Assembly: GCF_005239135.1 (NCBI RefSeq) | Contig: NZ_QKNX01000003.1 | Span: forward strand, 310,001-374,000 | Reading direction: 5' to 3' | DNA length: 64,000 nucleotides | From: Natronomonas salsuginis | Lineage (GTDB): Archaea; Halobacteriota; Halobacteria; Halobacteriales; Haloarculaceae | In this document: piece by piece, positions 51,241-60,807 of the stretch | Position numbering within the stretch: position 1 is the stretch's first letter | Layout: every line of letters begins with the position of its first letter | Notes under the pieces: generated by a model | The model's database searches: none | What the model was told of the DNA's origin: nothing | The model's input: the letters and a program-made list of their open reading frames with translations, nothing else | Program-made: the position numbers and the translations under genes

Positions 51241-52149
51241 ATGGCCGCCATCGAACTCGACGGCGTCGAAAAGTCGTTCGGAGACGTGCGAGCGCTCCGC
51301 GGCGTTGATCTCGAAGTCGGCGACGGTGAGATCTTTGGGTTTCTCGGTCCGAACGGCGCGGGAAAATCCACGACGATCAACATCCTCTTGGATTTCGTCC
51401 GTCCCGACGCGGGATCGGTTCGCGTGCTCGGCCGTGACGCCCGCGAGGACAGCGTCGCGGTCCGGGAACGAACCGGCGTCCTGCCCGAGGGGTTCGACGT
51501 GTACGACCGGCTGACCGCGAAAGAACACGTTCAGTTCGCCATCGACTCGAAGGAGGCCGACGAACAGCCGTACCCGATCTTAGAGCGAGTCGGCCTCGAG
51601 GACGCGGCCGACCGGCGGGCCGGCGGGTTCTCGACCGGAATGCGGCAGCGACTCGCGCTGGCGATGGCGCTCGTCGGTGATCCGGACCTCCTGATACTCG
51701 ACGAGCCCTCCTCGGGGCTCGATCCGAACGGCGCGCGCGAACTCCGCGAGATCGTCGAGAGCGAGGCCGACGGCGGGACGACGGTCTTCTTTTCGAGCCA
51801 CATTCTGGGTCAGGTCGAGGCCATCTGTGACCGCGTTGGGATCATCCGCGACGGCGAGTTGGTCGCCGTCGACACGATCGACGGGCTCAGAGAGAACGTC
51901 GGCAGCGGTTCGACGCTCGTCGTCGAGGTCGATTCGGTGCCCAACGACGCCGAACATCGGTTGAAGAGCCTCGACGGGGTTTCCGAGGTGGCCGTCGACG
52001 GAACGACGCTCAGAATCACCTGCGAGGACGACGTCAAGATGGACGCCGTCTCCGAACTCGAAGACGCCGGGGCGGACGTCTCGGACTTCTCGACCGAGGA
52101 AGCGTCGCTCGAGGATCTCTTCACGGCCTACACGGAGGGCGACCAATGA
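51241..52149 (+). CDS. ABC transporter ATP-binding protein (exporter)
   Basis: A 302-residue ATPase with Walker A GPNGAGKS, signature FSTGMRQR (an STG version of LSGGQ), Walker B LLILDEPSSGLDP and H-loop SSHILGQVE. A C-terminal domain (about 215-302) ends in ASLEDLFTAYTEG, as in NosF/BcrA-type exporters. The ATG follows the TATA-like GCATATAAC (51208-51216) at leaderless distance. It overlaps the permease gene by ATGA. Confidence 0.93.
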   Translation: MAAIELDGVEKSFGDVRALRGVDLEVGDGEIFGFLGPNGAGKSTTINILLDFVRPDAGSVRVLGRDAREDSVAVRERTGVLPEGFDVYDRLTAKEHVQFAIDSKEADEQPYPILERVGLEDAADRRAGGFSTGMRQRLALAMALVGDPDLLILDEPSSGLDPNGARELREIVESEADGGTTVFFSSHILGQVEAICDRVGIIRDGELVAVDTIDGLRENVGSGSTLVVEVDSVPNDAEHRLKSLDGVSEVAVDGTTLRITCEDDVKMDAVSELEDAGADVSDFSTEEASLEDLFTAYTEGDQ

Positions 52150-52985
52150 GTTGGCTCGCCGTCGCGAAGAAGGACTTCTCGGACGCGATCCGCTCGCGAC
52201 TGATGCTCGCCGTCGCTGTGATCTTCGTCGCCTTCACCGGCGGCGGCATCGCGCTGGGATCCGCGTTCGGAATCGAGAGCGGGGCGGTCGTCGTCCTCAT
52301 CCTGCAGGTGTTGTTGAGCGGGATGAGCATCTTCATCCCCCTGATCGCGATCGGGATTGCGTATCAGTCGATCGCGGGCGAACGGGAGAGCGGGAGCCTG
52401 AAGCTCCTGCTCTCGTTACCGAACTCGCGGCTCGACGTCGTTATCGGCAAGTTTCTCGGTCGGCTGGGCGTGTTGAGCGTCGCCGTCGTCATCGGCTTCG
52501 TGTCGATGCTGCTCGCGACGGCGATCACCTTCGAGGGCGACATCCAGGCCGACGTCATCCTCACGTTCATGCTCGCGGTGTTGCTGTTGACGATCGTCTT
52601 CGTCAGCATCGCCGTGAGCGTCTCGGCATTCTCGGATTCGACGTTCTCCGCGGCCATCGGCGGATTCGGCCTCTTCGTGGTCTTCCAGTTCGCCTGGGGC
52701 GGACTCGTCTTTCTCGCACGATACGTGGTCAACGGCTTCGAGACGCCCGCCTTCGGCGCACAAGCTCCCGAGTGGGCGCAGGTGCTGTTCGTCGTCAATC
52801 CGATGACCGGCTGGCAGCAGGCGACGGCGTGGCTCCTCCGTCGCGTCTCCGAGGATCAAAGCACTCAACAACAGGCCGCCGACGCCTTCTATCTTGAGCC
52901 GTGGTTCGGATTCGTCGTGTTAGCGTTTTGGATCGTCGTCCCGCTCGTCGTCGGCTACCTCCGGTTCGACTCGGTCGATCTGTAG
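52146..52985 (+). CDS. ABC transporter permease (NosY/ABC-2 type)
   Basis: A 279-residue integral membrane protein with six hydrophobic segments, starting MSWLAVAKKDFSDAIRSRLML, the common opening of NosY-type permeases, and with the IAGERESGSLKLLLSLPNSR loop typical of ABC-2 exporters. It works with the ATPase encoded upstream and is coupled to it by ATGA. The cargo is unknown. Confidence 0.9.
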   Translation: MSWLAVAKKDFSDAIRSRLMLAVAVIFVAFTGGGIALGSAFGIESGAVVVLILQVLLSGMSIFIPLIAIGIAYQSIAGERESGSLKLLLSLPNSRLDVVIGKFLGRLGVLSVAVVIGFVSMLLATAITFEGDIQADVILTFMLAVLLLTIVFVSIAVSVSAFSDSTFSAAIGGFGLFVVFQFAWGGLVFLARYVVNGFETPAFGAQAPEWAQVLFVVNPMTGWQQATAWLLRRVSEDQSTQQQAADAFYLEPWFGFVVLAFWIVVPLVVGYLRFDSVDL

Positions 52986-53241
52986 GATCGATCGCGCCCG
53001 AACACGTTCGTTTCGATCGCCGTCCGTCACCCGTCGAACGATCGTCTGACACCAGTTCCGCCGAGCTTCCGTACTGCGGTTTCACTTTCGCCCTGCATGC
53101 ACGGGTTTTATAATATATCCAGCCTTCAAACAGGTTGCACACGCTCCTTCCCTTCTGTCGGCGCTATCATTGGAGCCGACGGCTTCGACGATCCGATTCG
53201 AGCCCCGGAAGGCATACCACGCCCGCCCGGATAGATCGGGT
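52986..53241 (+). promoter_or_regulatory. region upstream of ilvA with two promoter candidates
   Basis: No gene was seen. A strong AT-rich TATA run (GTTTTATAATATATCC, 53103-53118) would start a transcript about 105 bases before the ilvA ATG. A second TATA-like GGCATACCA (53211-53219) is 27 bases from the ATG, for a leaderless transcript. Between them GTCGGC (53158-53163) can pair with GCCGAC (53176-53181). Two alternative transcripts, one with a leader hairpin, are possible. Confidence 0.45.
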
Positions 53242-54450
53242 ATGATCGGACTGGCTGACGTGACGGCGGCCCGAGCGCGCGTCGCCGAGACGGCCCGCGA
53301 AACCCCGCTGGAACGCTCGAGCACGTTCTCGAATCGAACCGGCGCGGACGTGCGACTCAAACTCGAACACCTCCAGCGGACCGGCTCGTTCAAGATCCGC
53401 GGTGCGACGAACAGGATCGCCCTCCTGAGCGAGGCCGAACGCGAGGCCGGGGTCGTCGCCGCGAGCGCCGGCAATCACGCGCAGGGCGTCGCCCTGGCGG
53501 CCACGAAAATCGGCGTCGATTCGACGATTGTGATGCCCGAGTACGCCCCGATCTCGAAGATCGACGCCACGCGATCGTACGGGGCGACGGTCGAACTCCA
53601 CGGCGTCGACTACGACGCGGCCGCCGAACGCGCCCACGAGATCGAACGCGAGGAGAACCGCACGTTCGTCCACGCCTTCGACGATCCGTCGGTGATGGCG
53701 GGGCAGGGCACGATCGGCCTCGAGATCGCCGAGCAGTGCCCGGAGGTCGACACGGTCGTCGTCCCGATCGGCGGCGGCGGCCTCATCGCCGGCATCTCGA
53801 CCGCGATCACGGAACTGACCGATGCCCGTGTGATCGGGGTGCAGGCCGAGGGTGCCGCGAGCGCGGCTCGCTCGCTGGAGATCGGCCGGGTCGTCGAGCG
53901 CGAGTCGGTCGATACGATCGCCGACGGCATCGCGACCAGAAAAATCGGCGAGTCGACGTTCGAGGTGATCAAAGCGCGCGTCGACGAGGTCGTCACGGTC
54001 ACGGATCCCGAGATCGCGAACGCGCTCACCTCGCTGTTGGAGCGCTCGAAGACGCTCGTCGAGGGGGCCGGCGCGGTCCCGCTCGCGGCCGTCCTCGAAC
54101 GCCGCTTCGAGTACGACGATGGGGAGACGATCGTTCTCGCGCTCTGCGGCGGCAACATCGACCTCAACGTGCTCACGACGGTCATCACCCGCGGGCTGGT
54201 CGAGCGCGGCCGCTTCCTTCGCATCAAGACCGTGCTGAAGGATCGTCCCGGCGCGCTGGAGGAACTCGTGGAACTGCTCACCGAGTACCGGACGAACATC
54301 CACGCGATCGAACACGATCGGGCCTCGAAGGACATCGCGATGAACGCCGCCGAGGTCGAACTCGACCTGGAGACCCGCGGCCACGAGCACGTCGCGGAGC
54401 TGTTGGGCGAACTGGAGGACCGCGGCTACGAGGTCGAGGTCGTCTCCTAA
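53242..54450 (+). CDS. ilvA: threonine ammonia-lyase
   Basis: PLP enzyme deaminating threonine to 2-oxobutanoate, the first step toward isoleucine. The 402-residue protein has the PLP lysine in GSFKIRGA (Lys51), SAGNHAQGVA, the Gly-rich phosphate loop GGGGLIAG, and a C-terminal ACT-like domain (about 325-402) for regulation. The frame opens 24 codons upstream without ATG or GTG; the ATG at 53242 gives the usual N-terminus MIGLADV. Confidence 0.93.
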   Translation: MIGLADVTAARARVAETARETPLERSSTFSNRTGADVRLKLEHLQRTGSFKIRGATNRIALLSEAEREAGVVAASAGNHAQGVALAATKIGVDSTIVMPEYAPISKIDATRSYGATVELHGVDYDAAAERAHEIEREENRTFVHAFDDPSVMAGQGTIGLEIAEQCPEVDTVVVPIGGGGLIAGISTAITELTDARVIGVQAEGAASAARSLEIGRVVERESVDTIADGIATRKIGESTFEVIKARVDEVVTVTDPEIANALTSLLERSKTLVEGAGAVPLAAVLERRFEYDDGETIVLALCGGNIDLNVLTTVITRGLVERGRFLRIKTVLKDRPGALEELVELLTEYRTNIHAIEHDRASKDIAMNAAEVELDLETRGHEHVAELLGELEDRGYEVEVVS

Positions 54451-54474
54451 TCGCCGTTCACTCCGAACCGACGC

Positions 54475-55980
54475 TCACTCGAGCCACTCGAGGAACGTCC
54501 CGTTTATCAGCGTCTCCGACTGCGCGTCGATGTAATCGGACTGCATCCCCCAGATCGCCTGCGCGAACGGCTCGCCCGCGTCCATGCGCGTCCGCACCCG
54601 ATCGTGCTTCCACTGGGCCGGCGTCATCCGGCGATCGACGCGCTCTCTGAGCGGCTGGATGTAGCGGTTCGCCTCCCCGGCGTCGAGCCCCCGGAGCTCC
54701 AGCCCATCGCGGGCGAGTTCGAACAGTTCGGCGTACAGCTCGTCCGTGTCCGTCGTCTCGGTCCCGTCGGCGGTGATCCACGACAGCTCCGCGGAGAGAC
54801 CGTCGCGAACGGCGGCGTAGAAGTTCTCCCGCGCCGTCTCCCACGACTGTTGGTAGACTGGGTGCTCACGCCGGGGCAGGCTCTCGAGGAGGCCGGCGAA
54901 CACTGCGAGCAGCGAGATCGTCCCCCGAATCGTCGGCTGCCCCGGGAGTGGCCGGAACTCGATTCGGGCGTTGGCGTTCGTCCGCGTCGAGCCGCCGAAT
55001 ACCGGGCGAACCCACCGCCAGAAGCTCCCGTGTTTGTGCCGGAAGTGGGCGAACTCGTCGTCGAAGCGGCCCTTCGGTTCGAGCTCCGCGGGGACAACCG
55101 TCTCGTCGCTCGCGATCCGATCGAGCGCCTCGTCGATGCTATCGATGTCCTCCGGGAACGTCACCTTCTTGATGTCCGCGGGGTTGAGCACCGACTCGAA
55201 CACCGGGACTCGATTTTCCATCCAGCACTCCTCGAGTACCGTTGCCCCGTCGGCGTCGTAGAGATCGGGCGGGAAGAACGGCGAGTTGACCGAGACGGCG
55301 AGCAGCGGTCCGGCGGCCCGAAGGGCGTACCGGAAGTGCTCCGGGAGGTCGTGGGCGTGCGACACTTGATAGTGCGGCTGGATCGACGTGATGAGGCTCT
55401 CGGGCATCACGGTGTCGGCCAACAGCGAGACGTGCGGCGCGTCGAGCTGTAACTCGGCGGCGTAGTCGGTGTTGGCCATCGCGTGATACCGCACCGCCCG
55501 CGACATGTTCGTCGCCATGCGGACGCCGTCCTGCTCGATGCTGTCGGTCAGGTACGTCGCGGCCGTCTCGCCGATCGGCGGCACCGTCCACATCCCGTCG
55601 CTGACGAGGGTCATCCCCTCCCGGGCGACCTCCATCTCGGCGGCGTCGAGCTTCGCTTGCACCTCCGCTTCCTGTGCGCGAAGCCCGTACGACGACAGCG
55701 GCTGCGGTGCCGTCGAGAGTTCGGCGTTGTGCAGTCCGAGCTCCTTCTCGAATCCGATATATTCGAGGAGTCGTCGTGGCACTCGCATGAGCGCGTCCGT
55801 CTCGGCGTCGACCGCGTAGAACTCGTACTCCAGCCCGACGATCGCCTGCGGGTTATCGAACGTCCCGTCGTCGATCTCCTCGCGCAACGACGCGGTTTCG
55901 GCCTCGATCCGCGATGCGAACGCTTCGGCATCGATATCGAGCGCCTCCACGATCTGCGACGCGAGCTCGGAAGCGGACAT
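54475..55980 (-). CDS. glutamate-cysteine ligase-like carboxylate-amine ligase (GCS2 family)
   Basis: A 501-residue protein of the GCS2 family: VGLEYEFYAV near 48, the ELGLHNAELSTAPQPLS segment, RPLPGQPTIRGT-like region near 340 and a helical C-terminus. True ligases make gamma-glutamylcysteine, which haloarchaea use as their main thiol. This protein is longer than I would expect for haloarchaeal GshA, so it may be a paralogue with another substrate. The frame extends upstream, but the ATG at 55980 (MSASELASQIVEALDID) is the best start. Confidence 0.7.
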   Translation of the reverse strand: MSASELASQIVEALDIDAEAFASRIEAETASLREEIDDGTFDNPQAIVGLEYEFYAVDAETDALMRVPRRLLEYIGFEKELGLHNAELSTAPQPLSSYGLRAQEAEVQAKLDAAEMEVAREGMTLVSDGMWTVPPIGETAATYLTDSIEQDGVRMATNMSRAVRYHAMANTDYAAELQLDAPHVSLLADTVMPESLITSIQPHYQVSHAHDLPEHFRYALRAAGPLLAVSVNSPFFPPDLYDADGATVLEECWMENRVPVFESVLNPADIKKVTFPEDIDSIDEALDRIASDETVVPAELEPKGRFDDEFAHFRHKHGSFWRWVRPVFGGSTRTNANARIEFRPLPGQPTIRGTISLLAVFAGLLESLPRREHPVYQQSWETARENFYAAVRDGLSAELSWITADGTETTDTDELYAELFELARDGLELRGLDAGEANRYIQPLRERVDRRMTPAQWKHDRVRTRMDAGEPFAQAIWGMQSDYIDAQSETLINGTFLEWLE

Positions 55981-56109
55981 GCTCGTCTCTGGGCGCGGCA
56001 GGGATTTGAAACGTGTGACTCGCGGTCGTCGGACCGCGGTCAGAACGGTCCGAGGAAGCGAACGCAGCCGCACGACATCGCGAGAACGCCGACGCTCGGC
56101 CGCCTCCGC

Positions 56110-59100
56110 TCACCGCGCGAGCGCGTCGGCGACGAGTTCGATCGGCGTGGGCGGCTCCTCGGAGACACTCTCGCGGTTGTGTAGCTGCGTCCGGCAGGAT
56201 GCGCCCGGGGCGACCACCCGATCGCCGTCGCTGTCGTCGAGCTGGTCGTAGAGAATGTTCGCGATCGCGTCGCTCATCGAGCCGTGTTCGGTCTCGTAGC
56301 CGAACGAGCCGGCCATCCCGCAGCAGCCCGAATCGAGCGGCTCGACGTCGTAGCCGGCCCGCCGGAGCACCCCGACGGCGTGGTGGTCCTTCGCCGTCGC
56401 CTTCTGGTGGCAGTGGCCGTGGTAGGCGAGCGAGTCCTCGTCGGCGTCGAACGAGAGGTTCCGATCGAGACCGAAAGTGTCGAGATACTCACAGACGCCG
56501 TAGGTGTGCCCGGCGACGGTTTCCACCACGTCCCCGGAGCGAAGGTCGAGGTAATCCGACTGGAACATCACGGCGTCGGAGGGCTCGATCACGACGACGT
56601 CGTAGCCGTCGGCGACGAGCGGCCCCAGCACGTCGAGGTTGTCGAGCGCCGTCCGCTTCGCCGCGTCGATGAACCCCTTCGAGAAGGCTGGTCGGCCCGT
56701 ATCACCGACGCCGTCGGGGATCGTCACCGCGACGCCCGCGGCTTCGAGCGTTTCGAGGGCCGCCTCCCCAGCGGCAGGGTTGCAGTAGTTCGTGATCGTG
56801 TCCGGATACAGCGCCGCCCATCGGACGGGATCGTCGCCGTCGGTCGCTGCCACGGCTCGCGCGACCGACCCCTCCTCGCCGCCGCGCGCCTCGAACCGGT
56901 CGTGGAACGTCTTCCGGTGGAATTCCGGCAACGGGCGGTTCGGCTCGATCCCGAGGGTCCGTTCGAGCAGCGCTCGCGCGCCCGGAAGCGCCGCAGCGGC
57001 GTTGGCGACCGGCGCGAGCGCGCTGCCGAGTTTCGCCGCCGTCTCGAAGTTGGCGAAGAGTCGATCCCGGAGTTTCGGTCCGTGTCGCTCGTGGTGTTCG
57101 TGCGTCACTTCGGCCTTCAGCTTCGCCATGTCGACGCCGCTCGGACAGTCGATCTTACAGCCCTTACAGCCAACGCAGAGATCCAACACTTCGGTCTTGA
57201 ACTCGTCGGTGAACGCCTCCTCGGGATCGAGGTTTCCGTTCATCGCCTCCCGGAGGGCGTTCGCCCGCCCGCGAGTGCTCGTGATCTCCTCCTTGGACGC
57301 ACGAAACGTCGGACACATCACGCCGCCGGTGGTCGACTGCTCGCCCCGACAGCCGCCGCAGCCGTGACAGAGTTCGATCATCCCTTGCATGCCGTTCTCG
57401 TTGTCCCAGTTCAGTTCGGTATCGAATCCGGCGTCGAACGCGTAGTCGGGACCAAACCGGTGATCCTCGGTCATATCCGTCGGCTCGTCCTCCCGGAAGA
57501 CGACCTGTCCGGGATTCAACAGCCACTCGGGGTCGAACGCCGTCTTCAGCTCCTGGAACGTCGCCCAGAGCTCGTCGCCGTAGAGCTTGTGGTTCCACTG
57601 GGTCCGCGCGCGGCCGTCGCCGTGTTCGCCCGACACCGATCCGTCGTACTCGACGACGAGATCCGTCGCCGCGTCGGCGATCGACTCCATGGCCTCCAGG
57701 CCCACCTCGGTCTTGGTGTTGACCAATGGGCGGATGTGCAACACGCCTGGGCCGGCGTGGGCGTAGAAGCTGGCGTAGGTGTCGTGCTCGTCGAGCATCG
57801 CCTGGAAGTCGGCGACGAAGCCGGGCAGGTTCTCCGGCGGGATCGCGGTGTCCTCGACGAACGCGACGTGCTTCTCGTCGGTGGTCCGGCTCAGGAGGAT
57901 CGGGAGTCCGGACTTGCGGAGCTTCCAGACCTTCGCTCTGCTCTCCTCGTCGTAGGCCTCGATGGCGTCGAACGCCCGCCGCTCGGCGTCGGGTTCGGGC
58001 ACCGCCTCGGCCGGTTCGCTCGCCGGCTCGTACTCGGGTAGCCGATCGGCGAGCAGCGTGGCGACCTTCCGCTCGGCCTCCTCGCGATCCTCGGCGTAGA
58101 ACTCGACGATGAGAACAGCACCGGTCCCCTCCGGAAGCATCTCCGTGACCGGCGCGAACTCCGGCGTCTCGCGGGCGAGGTCGAGCAACACGTCGTCGAT
58201 CACCTCGGTCGCCGCCGGGTCGTGCTCGACGATCGGGGAGACGTCTCCCATGGCGTCGCCGACCGAGTCGTACGCGAGCAGCACCATCCCCTTCGTTTCG
58301 GGGATCGGCTCCAGCGACACGGTCGCCTCGGTGACGATCGCGAGGGTCCCCTCGCTGCCGCAAAGCAGTTTCGCGACGTTGATCGTCCCGCCGTCCGAAT
58401 CCGGCTCGCCGACGCCGCGAGTCGCGCCGCGGGCGTCCTCGACGAGCCAATCGAGGTTGTACCCCGAGACGTTCCGCTTCAGGTCCGGATACCGCTCCTC
58501 GATCAGATCGCCCGTCTCGTCGAGGATCCGCGCGATCTCGGCGTAGATCGACGATTCGAGGTCGTCGCCGTCGGCGAGCTCGGGGAGGTCGTCGAGGTCG
58601 ACCTCACCGAAGGTCGTCACGGTCCCGTCGGCCAGCACCACCTCGACGGACTCGACGTACGCGTCCGTCTTGCCGTACTGCAGCGAGTGTGCGCCCGTCG
58701 AGTTGTTGCCGATCGCGCCGCCGAGCGCGCTCTTGTCGCCCCACGCCGGGTCGGGGGCGAACTTCAGCCCGTGCGGTTCGATCGCCTCGTTGAGCGTCCC
58801 GAGGTAGATCCCCGGCTGGGCCGTCGCCGTTTCGATCTCGAGGTCCGTCTCGACGAGATCGTTCATGTACCGGCTGAAATCGAGGACGACCGCCTCGTTG
58901 ACGGTCTGCCCCGCGAGGCTCGTGCCGCCGCCCCGAGGAAGTACCGGAATCGAGCGCTCGGCGCAGTAGCTGACGGTCGCCGCGACGTCGTCGGTCGAGG
59001 TCGGGAAGACGACCCCGATCGGCGTCACCTCGTAGATGCTGGCGTCGGTCGCGTACAGCGACCGCGAGTACGAATCGAATCGGACGTCGCCGTCGACGAC

Positions 59101-59217
59101 GCCTTCGAGGCCCCGGAGTAGATCCGGGCGGTCGACCCCGTCGTCGCGGTAATCGTACCGAACCCGGGAGTCACCGGCCGGATCTCCGTCGGCGCTCGTG
59201 CGCACGTGTTTCGACAT
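56110..59217 (-). CDS. FAD-linked D-lactate dehydrogenase-type oxidase fused to Fe-S CCG protein
   Basis: A 1035-residue membrane-associated oxidase. The N-terminal part is a VAO-type FAD-binding domain (PRGGGTSLAGQTVNEAVVLD, GNNSTGAHSLQYGKTDAYV, LLCGSEGTLAIVTEAT). Next come two 4Fe-4S clusters (CHGCGGCRGEQ and CVGCKGCKIDCPSG) and C-terminal CCG heterodisulfide-reductase-like repeats (YHGHCHQKA, LDSGCCGMAGSFG). This is the DLD/GlpC fusion layout seen in prokaryotic D-lactate dehydrogenases passing electrons to quinone. The substrate could be another 2-hydroxy acid. Start at 59217 by homology-like N-terminus. Confidence 0.9.
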   Translation of the reverse strand: MSKHVRTSADGDPAGDSRVRYDYRDDGVDRPDLLRGLEGVVDGDVRFDSYSRSLYATDASIYEVTPIGVVFPTSTDDVAATVSYCAERSIPVLPRGGGTSLAGQTVNEAVVLDFSRYMNDLVETDLEIETATAQPGIYLGTLNEAIEPHGLKFAPDPAWGDKSALGGAIGNNSTGAHSLQYGKTDAYVESVEVVLADGTVTTFGEVDLDDLPELADGDDLESSIYAEIARILDETGDLIEERYPDLKRNVSGYNLDWLVEDARGATRGVGEPDSDGGTINVAKLLCGSEGTLAIVTEATVSLEPIPETKGMVLLAYDSVGDAMGDVSPIVEHDPAATEVIDDVLLDLARETPEFAPVTEMLPEGTGAVLIVEFYAEDREEAERKVATLLADRLPEYEPASEPAEAVPEPDAERRAFDAIEAYDEESRAKVWKLRKSGLPILLSRTTDEKHVAFVEDTAIPPENLPGFVADFQAMLDEHDTYASFYAHAGPGVLHIRPLVNTKTEVGLEAMESIADAATDLVVEYDGSVSGEHGDGRARTQWNHKLYGDELWATFQELKTAFDPEWLLNPGQVVFREDEPTDMTEDHRFGPDYAFDAGFDTELNWDNENGMQGMIELCHGCGGCRGEQSTTGGVMCPTFRASKEEITSTRGRANALREAMNGNLDPEEAFTDEFKTEVLDLCVGCKGCKIDCPSGVDMAKLKAEVTHEHHERHGPKLRDRLFANFETAAKLGSALAPVANAAAALPGARALLERTLGIEPNRPLPEFHRKTFHDRFEARGGEEGSVARAVAATDGDDPVRWAALYPDTITNYCNPAAGEAALETLEAAGVAVTIPDGVGDTGRPAFSKGFIDAAKRTALDNLDVLGPLVADGYDVVVIEPSDAVMFQSDYLDLRSGDVVETVAGHTYGVCEYLDTFGLDRNLSFDADEDSLAYHGHCHQKATAKDHHAVGVLRRAGYDVEPLDSGCCGMAGSFGYETEHGSMSDAIANILYDQLDDSDGDRVVAPGASCRTQLHNRESVSEEPPTPIELVADALAR

Positions 59218-59347
59218 GGTCCGACCACGGAGTGTGGGGTAATCAGCGTGGCGACGAAAAATGCAGCCAGAACCCTCTCGGCGTCTCAGCACGGTCCCGC
59301 GAAGAACGTCGCTGGACGGCGTCGCGAGGCCGCCACGGCGCGTCCGG

Positions 59348-60688
59348 CTAACGCCTGACGAGACTGTACGCTCGTCCCCGTTCGTGTAGCGTCTCCGGTT
59401 CGTCCGAATCCCAGTACCCCGAGATGTCCCCCCGCTCGGCGAAGAAGATCCGGTCGCCGTGCGGGACCGCCTCGCTCGTCACGTGCCCGATGCCCTCGAC
59501 GCGCCAGCGCACCTCCCCGGTCGTCTTGTCCAGCGCGTACAGGTGGGTGTCGTAGGAGCCGACGAGGATCGTCCCCGAGGTGACGGTCAGCGAACCGAGG
59601 ACGGTCCCGCCGACGTTCGTCGACCACAGCTCCTCGCCCGTCTCCGTGTCGAGCGCGTACACGCGGTTGTCGTCGCTGCCCATGTAGACCACGCCGGCGT
59701 CGGGGTCGATCCCGGGGTTCGACATGATGACCCGTCCCGTCTCGAAGGACCACTTCTCGGTGCCGTCCCGCAGGTCGAGACAGTAGAAGTGGCCGTCCCA
59801 CGAGCCGACGAACGCGTGGCCCTCGTAGGTCGGGATCGTGCCCTTGATCTCCCCGTCCGTCTGGAACTCCCAGGCCGGGTCGAGCGACGGGAACTCCCAG
59901 GCGTAACACACCCCGTCGTTCGAGCCGGTCAGCATGCGTTCGGTCGCCGGGTCGATCGACGTCGACGGGTGGGGCATCCCCCACAGCCGGCCGTCCTTCC
60001 AGAGCGGCTGGCCGGTCGCGGCGTCGAGCGCCCACATCTTCCCCGAGGGGGGCTCCCAGGGGAAGTTGTACTCGGCGACGACGTAGATGATCCCGTCCCA
60101 GTACGCCGGGCTCGATCCGATCGCGACCGCCGCGTCGAGCCGCCAGTTCGAGGTCTTCCAGACGCGCCGTCCGGTTTCGACATCGTAGGCGTACACCGAT
60201 CCGTCGTAGCCGCCGATGTAGGCGGTGCCGTCGACGACGAGCGGCGTCCCATGGAAGCCGAGCCCCCTCGACGCGCCGGTCTCGACGGACCACAGTCGCT
60301 CGCCGTCCGGGCGCACCGCGTGGAGCATCCCGGTGTCGGAGGGGATCAACACCGTCTCGCCGTCCGGCGTCGGTCGCGGACTGGATTTCGCCGCGGTGTG
60401 GCCGATCCCGTTGACCGGCATCGACCACTCGATCTCGACGCGCTCGGCGACGACCGCGTCGGGGTAGTACCCGAGCCGGCGCAGCCCCTGTCTGAACATC
60501 GTGATGCCGTCGTCGTCGGGGTACGTCTCGTCGTAGGGCAACAGCGCCGGGTCGAAGTCCGCCTGTGTGCGATCGTAGTCGCTTCGAAGGTGCGCCCAGC
60601 CGGCCCCGCTGCCGACGGCGAGTGCGCCGAGGCTCGCCAGCGCTCCACGACGGGTCAGTCCGCTACCGCCGTCCGATCGGTCCGACAT
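59348..60688 (-). CDS. exported PQQ-like beta-propeller protein
   Basis: A 446-residue secreted protein. The N-terminus has a twin-arginine motif (LTRRGALASLGALAVGSGAG), then repeated blades such as VYAYDVETGRRVWKTSN, MWALDAATGQPLWKDG, FYCLDLRDGTEKWSFE, VYALDTETGEELWSTN and LYALDKTTGEVRWRVE, the WD-like PQQ repeat. It probably forms an eight-blade propeller at the cell surface, as a scaffold or, if it binds PQQ, an oxidoreductase. No PQQ metal-binding residues could be confirmed. Confidence 0.87.
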   Translation of the reverse strand: MSDRSDGGSGLTRRGALASLGALAVGSGAGWAHLRSDYDRTQADFDPALLPYDETYPDDDGITMFRQGLRRLGYYPDAVVAERVEIEWSMPVNGIGHTAAKSSPRPTPDGETVLIPSDTGMLHAVRPDGERLWSVETGASRGLGFHGTPLVVDGTAYIGGYDGSVYAYDVETGRRVWKTSNWRLDAAVAIGSSPAYWDGIIYVVAEYNFPWEPPSGKMWALDAATGQPLWKDGRLWGMPHPSTSIDPATERMLTGSNDGVCYAWEFPSLDPAWEFQTDGEIKGTIPTYEGHAFVGSWDGHFYCLDLRDGTEKWSFETGRVIMSNPGIDPDAGVVYMGSDDNRVYALDTETGEELWSTNVGGTVLGSLTVTSGTILVGSYDTHLYALDKTTGEVRWRVEGIGHVTSEAVPHGDRIFFAERGDISGYWDSDEPETLHERGRAYSLVRR

Positions 60689-60807
60689 TAGTTCGCGGGA
60701 TGGTCTCCGTCGATATAGTGGTCCCGGTCGGTGGCTCTCGCCGCCTCCAGCCGTCGCGTCGGGGTTGCAGAAAGCACTTATGAGCGATCCGTTTACACCG
60801 AGATAGT

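Noticed and set aside
53170-53241. N-terminal extension of threonine ammonia-lyase from a TTG at 53170
   Set aside because: No ATG or GTG, family N-termini begin near the ATG at 53242, and a TATA-like site is 27 bases before it.
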